A program made the translations under genes and the position numbers. From the NCBI GenBank assembly GCA_015655145.1, contig JAATFO010000060.1, forward strand, positions 1-64,000: 64,000 nucleotides of DNA, written 5' to 3'. Source of the stretch: Enterobacterales bacterium. GTDB lineage: Bacteria; Pseudomonadota; Gammaproteobacteria; Enterobacterales; Enterobacteriaceae. The notes under the pieces are model-generated. The model searched no databases. It had not been told where the DNA came from and saw only the letters and a list, made by a program, of their open reading frames with translations. Below are positions 59,178-64,000 of the stretch, in pieces (positions within the stretch are counted from its first letter, which is position 1; each line of letters starts with the position of its first letter).

Positions 59178-60035
59178 ATGACAAAGCAACTGAAAACAAT
59201 TACCGTGATTGGCGCGGGCGGCAAAATGGGCATGCGCATTTCCGCCAATTTGCAAAAGAGTGATTATCACGTGTTTTACTGTGAAAATTCACCGCAGGGA
59301 CAGCAACAGGTGATCGCCCAGGGACGTGAAATCTCTGTGCCGGAATCGGTTGTTCCGCTGAGTGATGTCGTCATTTTAGCGGTTCCCGATGTGGTGTTAG
59401 GCAAAGTGTCGCACGGCATCGTGCCACAAATGAAAGCAGGCACCACGCTATTAACGCTTGACCCGGCAGCGGCTTACGCAAACCTGATTGCGCAGCGTGA
59501 TGAGATTGAGTATGCGGTCGCGCATCCTTGTCACCCTTCCGTGTTTCTGCAACGTTATACCAAAGAAGAGCATGCTGATGCGTTCGGCGGGGTAGCGGCG
59601 TTGCAGCATGTCGCGGCATCTTACGAGCAAGGAAGCGATGAGCAAAAAGCGGCGCTGGCGAACGTCATCAGTGTCATGTATGGGCCGGTTGAGCAGGTGC
59701 ATTGGGTGACAGTAAAGCAACTGGCGTATCTGGAACCGACACTGGTGGAAACCGTGGCCTGTATGGTCGGCGCCTTTATGAAAGAGGCGCTGGACGAAAC
59801 GGTAAAACACTCGGGTGTTCCGGTAGAAGCCGCCCAGGCCATGCTTTACGGTCATATTCAAATTGCCCTGGCGGTAGCTTTTCGCGCCACCAACCCTTTT
59901 TCCGATGCCTGTATGATCGCCATGGAGTACGGTCGCGAAAAAATTGTGAAGCCGGACTGGAAGCAAATTTTTGAGGAGAAAGAGCTGGACCTGGTGATTG
60001 CCCGGATGCTGAAAATCGATGCGATCCGTCGTTAG
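59178..60035 (+). CDS. apnO: NAD-dependent dehydrogenase, probable D-apionate oxidoisomerase (ApnO-like)
   Basis: This 285-aa protein has an N-terminal Rossmann motif ITVIGAGGKMGMRISANL. A 6-phosphogluconate-dehydrogenase-like helical domain follows, with VAHPCHPSVFLQRYTKEEHA, VYGPV-like MYGPVEQVHWVTVKQLAYLE and MLYGHIQIALAVAFRATNPF. This closely fits my memory of ApnO, which oxidises and rearranges D-apionate to 3-oxo-isoapionate with NAD. ATG 59178 is 7 nt behind CAGGAG; fourteen upstream residues are rejected. It is the last enzyme gene, 145 bp before the regulator. Confidence 0.72.
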   Translation: MTKQLKTITVIGAGGKMGMRISANLQKSDYHVFYCENSPQGQQQVIAQGREISVPESVVPLSDVVILAVPDVVLGKVSHGIVPQMKAGTTLLTLDPAAAYANLIAQRDEIEYAVAHPCHPSVFLQRYTKEEHADAFGGVAALQHVAASYEQGSDEQKAALANVISVMYGPVEQVHWVTVKQLAYLEPTLVETVACMVGAFMKEALDETVKHSGVPVEAAQAMLYGHIQIALAVAFRATNPFSDACMIAMEYGREKIVKPDWKQIFEEKELDLVIARMLKIDAIRR

Positions 60036-60180
60036 TCATGGTATTTCCTTGCGGCTAATGAGCCAATGTGTGGCGAAGTTAGCCGTTTCAGTGCTATAAA
60101 TCCTGCTGACAAGACGAGATAATTGACGGTGCCCGGTTTTACCACCGGCCACCGCCTCAGGCTGCGAGATAACATATCGG

Positions 60181-61143
60181 ATGGAAAAACATACGCTTTC
60201 TCAGGATTCTGAATTGCTGACGGAAATTGCGGTCGCTTACTACCAGGACGAAATCACCCAGGAAGAGATTGCGCGCAAATTTGGTATTTCCCGCATTAAA
60301 GTCGGGCGTTTACTGAAACGCGCCAAAGAGGAAGGCATTGTTGAAATCAATGTCCGTTATCATCCCGTATTTAGTACCCGGCTCGAACAACAACTGTTGG
60401 CACGTTTTCCCTTACAGCGAGCGCTGATCGCCCTTGATCATCAGGATGACGAAGAACAGCGACGGCAGGTCGCCGCCCTGGTATCGACCCAATTGTCACA
60501 AATGCTGAAAGATAATTCGGTCGTGGCGATTGGCCAGGGCCGAAATGTTGCCGCAGTGGCGGATTATCCGGGAAATGTGCCAACCCGCAATTGTCATTTC
60601 ATCAGTGGGATTGGCGGCACACATCGTCCGGGCGACGCCATCAATGCTGACCATATCAGCCGGCGGATGGCGAAAAAATTCGGCGGCATCAGTGAAACGC
60701 TCTATGCACCTGCCTATGTGGAAAATCGGGCGCTCAAAGAGGCATTCATGCAAAACGGCACCATTAAAGAGACGCTTGATCGCGCACGTAAAGCAGATAT
60801 TGCGCTGGTGGGTATTGGTGACATGAATGAAAACAGCTATATGGTAAAACTGGGCTGGTTTACCCCGCATGAGATTGTTGATGCCAGTTTACATCAGGGC
60901 GTGACAGGCGATGTGGCTGGCTATGATTTTTTTAATGCACAAGGGCAACATGTTGATACTGTGATGAATGATCGAGTGATCGGCCTCAGTATCGATGAAC
61001 TGCGCAACATCCCCTGCGTGATTGCCATTGCATCGGAAAATACTAAAGCGATGGCCATTCTTGGCGCACTGCGCACTGGCGCCATTGATATTATTGCCAC
61101 CAGTGCTCAAAATATCCGTACCCTACTGAATATGACGAAATAG
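60181..61143 (+). CDS. SorC/DeoR-C-family transcriptional regulator of the sugar-acid cluster
   Basis: This 320-aa regulator has an N-terminal HTH (AVAYYQDEITQEEIARKFGI, SRIKVGRLLKRAKEEGIVEI) and a C-terminal sugar-phosphate-binding domain with NAGB/RpiA-type loops (NSVVAIGQGRNVAAVA, DIALVGIGDMNENSY, VIGLSIDELRNIPCVIAIAS). SorC regulators usually respond to a phosphorylated intermediate. It probably acts at the TGTTCA sites in the divergent promoter 6 kb upstream. No TGTTCA motif stands before its own start, so it may be read with the operon or constitutively. Confidence 0.88.
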   Translation: MEKHTLSQDSELLTEIAVAYYQDEITQEEIARKFGISRIKVGRLLKRAKEEGIVEINVRYHPVFSTRLEQQLLARFPLQRALIALDHQDDEEQRRQVAALVSTQLSQMLKDNSVVAIGQGRNVAAVADYPGNVPTRNCHFISGIGGTHRPGDAINADHISRRMAKKFGGISETLYAPAYVENRALKEAFMQNGTIKETLDRARKADIALVGIGDMNENSYMVKLGWFTPHEIVDASLHQGVTGDVAGYDFFNAQGQHVDTVMNDRVIGLSIDELRNIPCVIAIASENTKAMAILGALRTGAIDIIATSAQNIRTLLNMTK

Positions 61144-61305
61144 CCGGGTAAGGCGAATGCGCTGATTCGCTTTGCCTTGATATGATTGCTGTCATCCTTC
61201 ATTCCATGCCAATTCTATGGCTGACTTCATGTTTTTCTCCCATCCTGCGCTTCTATACTGAGTGGTTAATGTTGTAAACCGATAACCATAACGAAGGATC
61301 TGCTA

Positions 61306-63585
61306 ATGGATGAACAACTGAAACAAAGTGCGCTCGATTTTCATCAATTTCCTCTACCCGGTAAGATACAAGTCTCGCCGACAAAGCCGCTGGCGACACA
61401 ACGTGATTTAGCGCTGGCCTATTCACCGGGCGTGGCGGCGCCTTGTCTGGAAATCGCCCGCGATCCGCTGGCCGCATACAAATATACCGCACGCGGCAAC
61501 CTGGTCGCAGTGATCTCCAACGGCAGCGCAGTGCTGGGGCTGGGTAACATCGGCGCTCTTGCCGGTAAGCCGGTGATGGAAGGGAAAGGCGTGCTGTTTA
61601 AAAAATTTGCCGGCATTGATGTGTTCGATCTTGAGGTTGATGAACACGATCCCGATAAACTGATCAATGTTGTGGCGGCGCTGGAACCTACCTTTGGCGG
61701 CATCAATCTTGAGGATATCAAAGCGCCCGAATGTTTTTACATTGAAAAAACGTTACGTGCGCGCATGAAAATTCCGGTGTTCCATGACGATCAGCATGGC
61801 ACGGCGATTATTTGTACCGCCGCAGTACTTAACGGTTTACGCATCGTGAAGAAAGAGATTGCCGGGGTGCGACTGGTGGTGTCTGGCGCCGGGGCTGCCG
61901 CTATCGCCTGTATGAATTTGCTGGTTGGACTGGGCCTACAGAAAGACAATATTGTGGTGTGCGATTCAAAAGGGGTCATCTATCGGGGCCGTGAAGAACA
62001 TATGGCGGAAACCAAAGCCGCGTATGCGATTGCCGATAATGGCAAACGTACGCTGGATGCGGTGATCACGGATGCGGATATTTTCCTGGGCTGCTCAGGG
62101 CCGAAAGTGCTGACGCCCGACATGGTGAGCCGGATGGCGAAAGATCCGCTCATTCTTGCGCTGGCTAACCCCGAGCCGGAAATTTTGCCTCCGCTGGCGA
62201 AAGCGGTACGTCCGGATGCCATTATTTGTACCGGGCGTTCCGACTACCCGAATCAGGTCAATAATGTGCTGTGTTTCCCGTTTATTTTCCGTGGCGCACT
62301 GGATGTCGGCGCAACCGCAATCAATGAAGAAATGAAGCTGGCGGCGGTGTATGCCATTGCCGGGCTGGCGCTGGCGGAGCAGAGTGATGTGGTGGCGTCG
62401 GCGTACGATGATCAGGAACTGTCGTTTGGCGCGGAGTACTTGATTCCTAAACCGTTCGATCCCCGTTTGATTGTGCAGATTGCCCCGGCGGTGGCGAAAG
62501 CGGCGATGGATTCGGGTGTTGCCACCCGTCCGATCAGCGATTTTGATGCCTATAAAGAGAAACTGACGGAATTCGTCTATAAAACCAATTTGTTCATGAA
62601 ACCGATCTTTTCGCAGGCACGTAAAGATCCGCAGCGCGTGGTGTTGGCCGAAGGGGAAGAAGCGCGGGTGCTGCATGCCACCCAGGAACTGATCTCCCTG
62701 GGTATGGCTCGACCCATTTTGATTGGCCGTCCGAGTGTTATTGCGATGCGTCTGAAAAAGCTGGGACTAAAAATTGAGATGGGGAAAGATTTTGAGGTGG
62801 TGAATAACGAATCTGACCCGCGTTTCAAAGCCTACTGGAACACCTATTACCAGATCATGAAACGGCGCGGCGTCTCACCGGCGGAAGCGCAACGGGCGGT
62901 GATCGGCAACCCAACGCTGATTGGCGCCATCATGGTTCATCGCGGTGAAGCGGATGCGATGATTTGCGGCACCGTGGGCGATTACCGCGTCCATTACGAG
63001 ATTGTGGAAAAACTGTTTGGTTTCCGGCCTGATGTTAACGTCGCGGGGGCGATGAATGCGCTGCAATTGCCAAGTGGTAATACATTTATTGCCGATACGT
63101 ATGTCAATGAAGATCCGACGCCGGAGCAACTGGCGGAGTTGACCATCATGGCGGCGGAAACCGTGAGGCGCTTTGGTATTGAACCGAAAGTGGCCCTGCT
63201 GTCGCATTCCAGTTTTGGTACTTCGGCAGCGCCGGCGGCACGTAAAATGCAGGAAACGTTGGCGCTGGTGAATGCGCGCGCGCCGGAGCTGGAGATCGAC
63301 GGTGAAATGCATGGCGATGCGGCCCTGGTGGAAAGTATCCGGCAAGATTTGATGCCGGACAGTCCGCTGAAAGGATCGGCCAATATTTTGATCATGCCAA
63401 ACATGGAAGCTGCCCGCATCAGTTACAACCTGTTGCGGGTATCCTGCTCGGAAGGGGTGACCGTTGGGCCGGTGTTGATGGGGATAGCGAAACCCGTGCA
63501 TGTTCTGACACCAATCGCCTCAGTACGACGTATCGTTAATATGGTGGCGCTGGCGGTGGTGGAGGCTCAGACTCAGCCATTATAG
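61306..63585 (+). CDS. maeB: NADP-dependent malic enzyme MaeB
   Basis: MaeB (759 aa, as in E. coli) makes pyruvate, CO2 and NADPH from malate. The N-terminal malic domain has [15 protein letters not shown] and [20 protein letters not shown]; the NADP-binding domain has [16 protein letters not shown]. The C-terminal half is phosphotransacetylase-like (from ~430: [14 protein letters not shown]), as in all long MaeB proteins, and is regulatory. In E. coli it adjoins talA; here the sugar cluster separates them. Confidence 0.97.
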   Translation: MDEQLKQSALDFHQFPLPGKIQVSPTKPLATQRDLALAYSPGVAAPCLEIARDPLAAYKYTARGNLVAVISNGSAVLGLGNIGALAGKPVMEGKGVLFKKFAGIDVFDLEVDEHDPDKLINVVAALEPTFGGINLEDIKAPECFYIEKTLRARMKIPVFHDDQHGTAIICTAAVLNGLRIVKKEIAGVRLVVSGAGAAAIACMNLLVGLGLQKDNIVVCDSKGVIYRGREEHMAETKAAYAIADNGKRTLDAVITDADIFLGCSGPKVLTPDMVSRMAKDPLILALANPEPEILPPLAKAVRPDAIICTGRSDYPNQVNNVLCFPFIFRGALDVGATAINEEMKLAAVYAIAGLALAEQSDVVASAYDDQELSFGAEYLIPKPFDPRLIVQIAPAVAKAAMDSGVATRPISDFDAYKEKLTEFVYKTNLFMKPIFSQARKDPQRVVLAEGEEARVLHATQELISLGMARPILIGRPSVIAMRLKKLGLKIEMGKDFEVVNNESDPRFKAYWNTYYQIMKRRGVSPAEAQRAVIGNPTLIGAIMVHRGEADAMICGTVGDYRVHYEIVEKLFGFRPDVNVAGAMNALQLPSGNTFIADTYVNEDPTPEQLAELTIMAAETVRRFGIEPKVALLSHSSFGTSAAPAARKMQETLALVNARAPELEIDGEMHGDAALVESIRQDLMPDSPLKGSANILIMPNMEAARISYNLLRVSCSEGVTVGPVLMGIAKPVHVLTPIASVRRIVNMVALAVVEAQTQPL

Positions 63586-63714
63586 ATGCAGCACCCATTT
63601 ATCGCCGGCGTTGCATGGGTGTTGGCGTATTCGACGCGTTGATGCAAGGCACATTGTCGTGGTATGGCGTCAGGGAGAATCACCTCCCTGACGAACAAGA
63701 TGCCCGACGGCGGT
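63586..63714. other. maeB-hemF convergent spacer with two hairpins
   Basis: The gap holds CACCCAT...ATGGGTG around 63595-63630 and a perfect CAGGGAG-N6-CTCCCTG at 63671-63690. Neither has a T tract; they probably serve as weak two-way terminators. Confidence 0.4.
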
Positions 63715-64000
63715 TTACAACCAATCTCTTACCGGCAGGAAATCACGGTACAGCGCTGCTTCCGGGGAATCGGGTTCCGGCTGGTAGTCATATTCCCAGC
63801 GAACTAACGGCGGCATCGACATCAATATCGATTCGGTACGGCCGCCGGTTTGCAGGCCAAACAAGGTGCCGCGATCCCACACTAAATTAAATTCAACATA
63901 GCGCCCACGACGATAAAGCTGAAACTGACGCTCACGTTCACCCCAGGGAAGGGCTTTGCGACGCGCAATAATCGGTAAATAGCCTGCCAGAAAACCATGG
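63715..64000 (-). CDS. hemF: Oxygen-dependent coproporphyrinogen III oxidase, C-terminal part
   Basis: The minus frame ends in a TAA at 63715 and encodes the last ~95 residues of HemF, cut by the window edge. Seen: [56 protein letters not shown] and the end VRDWL. These match E. coli HemF almost residue for residue. HemF oxidatively decarboxylates coproporphyrinogen III to protoporphyrinogen IX in haem synthesis. Its N-terminus lies outside the window. Confidence 0.95.
   Translation of the reverse strand, partial: HGFLAGYLPIIARRKALPWGERERQFQLYRRGRYVEFNLVWDRGTLFGLQTGGRTESILMSMPPLVRWEYDYQPEPDSPEAALYRDFLPVRDWL

Overview
The window is chromosomal DNA of a gamma-proteobacterium of the order Enterobacterales. 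The housekeeping genes follow the E. coli 55-58 min region, run here in inverted orientation: pdeF(yfgF)-ppx-ppk-purN-purM-upp-uraA-hda-yfgD-bepA-(accessory)-bcp-gcvR-dapA-bamC-purC-ypfJ-tmcA-ypfH-ypfN-dapE-yffB-ypfM-acrD-(accessory)-nudK-ypfG-talA-(accessory)-maeB-hemF. Protein lengths match E. coli to within a few residues, but the sequences are clearly not E. coli. The genus cannot be fixed from this window alone; a Pectobacteriaceae or Sodalis-like relative is possible, but that is a guess.

Five blocks interrupt the shared backbone. (1) A tehB-type methyltransferase without tehA (2.4-3.0 kb) and an AT-richer class A acid phosphatase (12.4-13.2 kb). (2) An operon at 15.2-20.8 kb, where E. 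coli carries perM/hyf: a LacI-type regulator, a complete binding-protein ABC importer and a GpdQ-like phosphodiesterase. Its promoter shows two tandem Pho boxes, a -10 at the expected distance, and a perfect palindromic operator across the predicted start site. It looks like a phosphate-starvation system for a phosphodiester. (3) A scar region at 30.6-32.4 kb holding a MITE-like palindrome, a decayed coding fragment and an IS1-family element with an 8-bp target duplication, next to the 22-codon gene ypfM. (4) ansP and a full respiratory nitrate reductase cluster (narL-narX / narK-narGHJI), with FNR and NarL-type sites, where E. coli has narQ-aegA. (5) A divergent sugar-acid cluster at 53.6-61.1 kb between talA and maeB, in the place of tktB.

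The last cluster is the most interesting part. Its enzymes fit, step for step, the 3-oxo-isoapionate decarboxylase route described for D-apionate: an ApnO-like oxidoisomerase, an OiaC-like TIM-barrel decarboxylase, an L-erythrulose kinase, a TIM-like L-erythrulose-1-phosphate isomerase and an RpiB-like D-erythrulose-4-phosphate isomerase. An ACS-type MFS carrier and a SorC regulator complete it. The product, D-erythrose 4-phosphate, is a substrate of transaldolase, and talA is the neighbouring gene. The divergent promoter region has two near-identical TGTTCA-N2-TGTTCA sites, an adjacent 7-3-7 palindrome, and a short leader ORF that overlaps the transporter start as ATGA.

Smaller points are two diverged copies of a long intergenic palindrome, a probable CTG start for hda, and two unannotated small ORFs, one with a stop as its second codon. 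Also notable are a Glu-to-Lys change at a conserved catalytic position in the EAL protein and an ansP/narL hairpin that lies in the narL coding end. No rRNA, tRNA, CRISPR array or prophage was seen.
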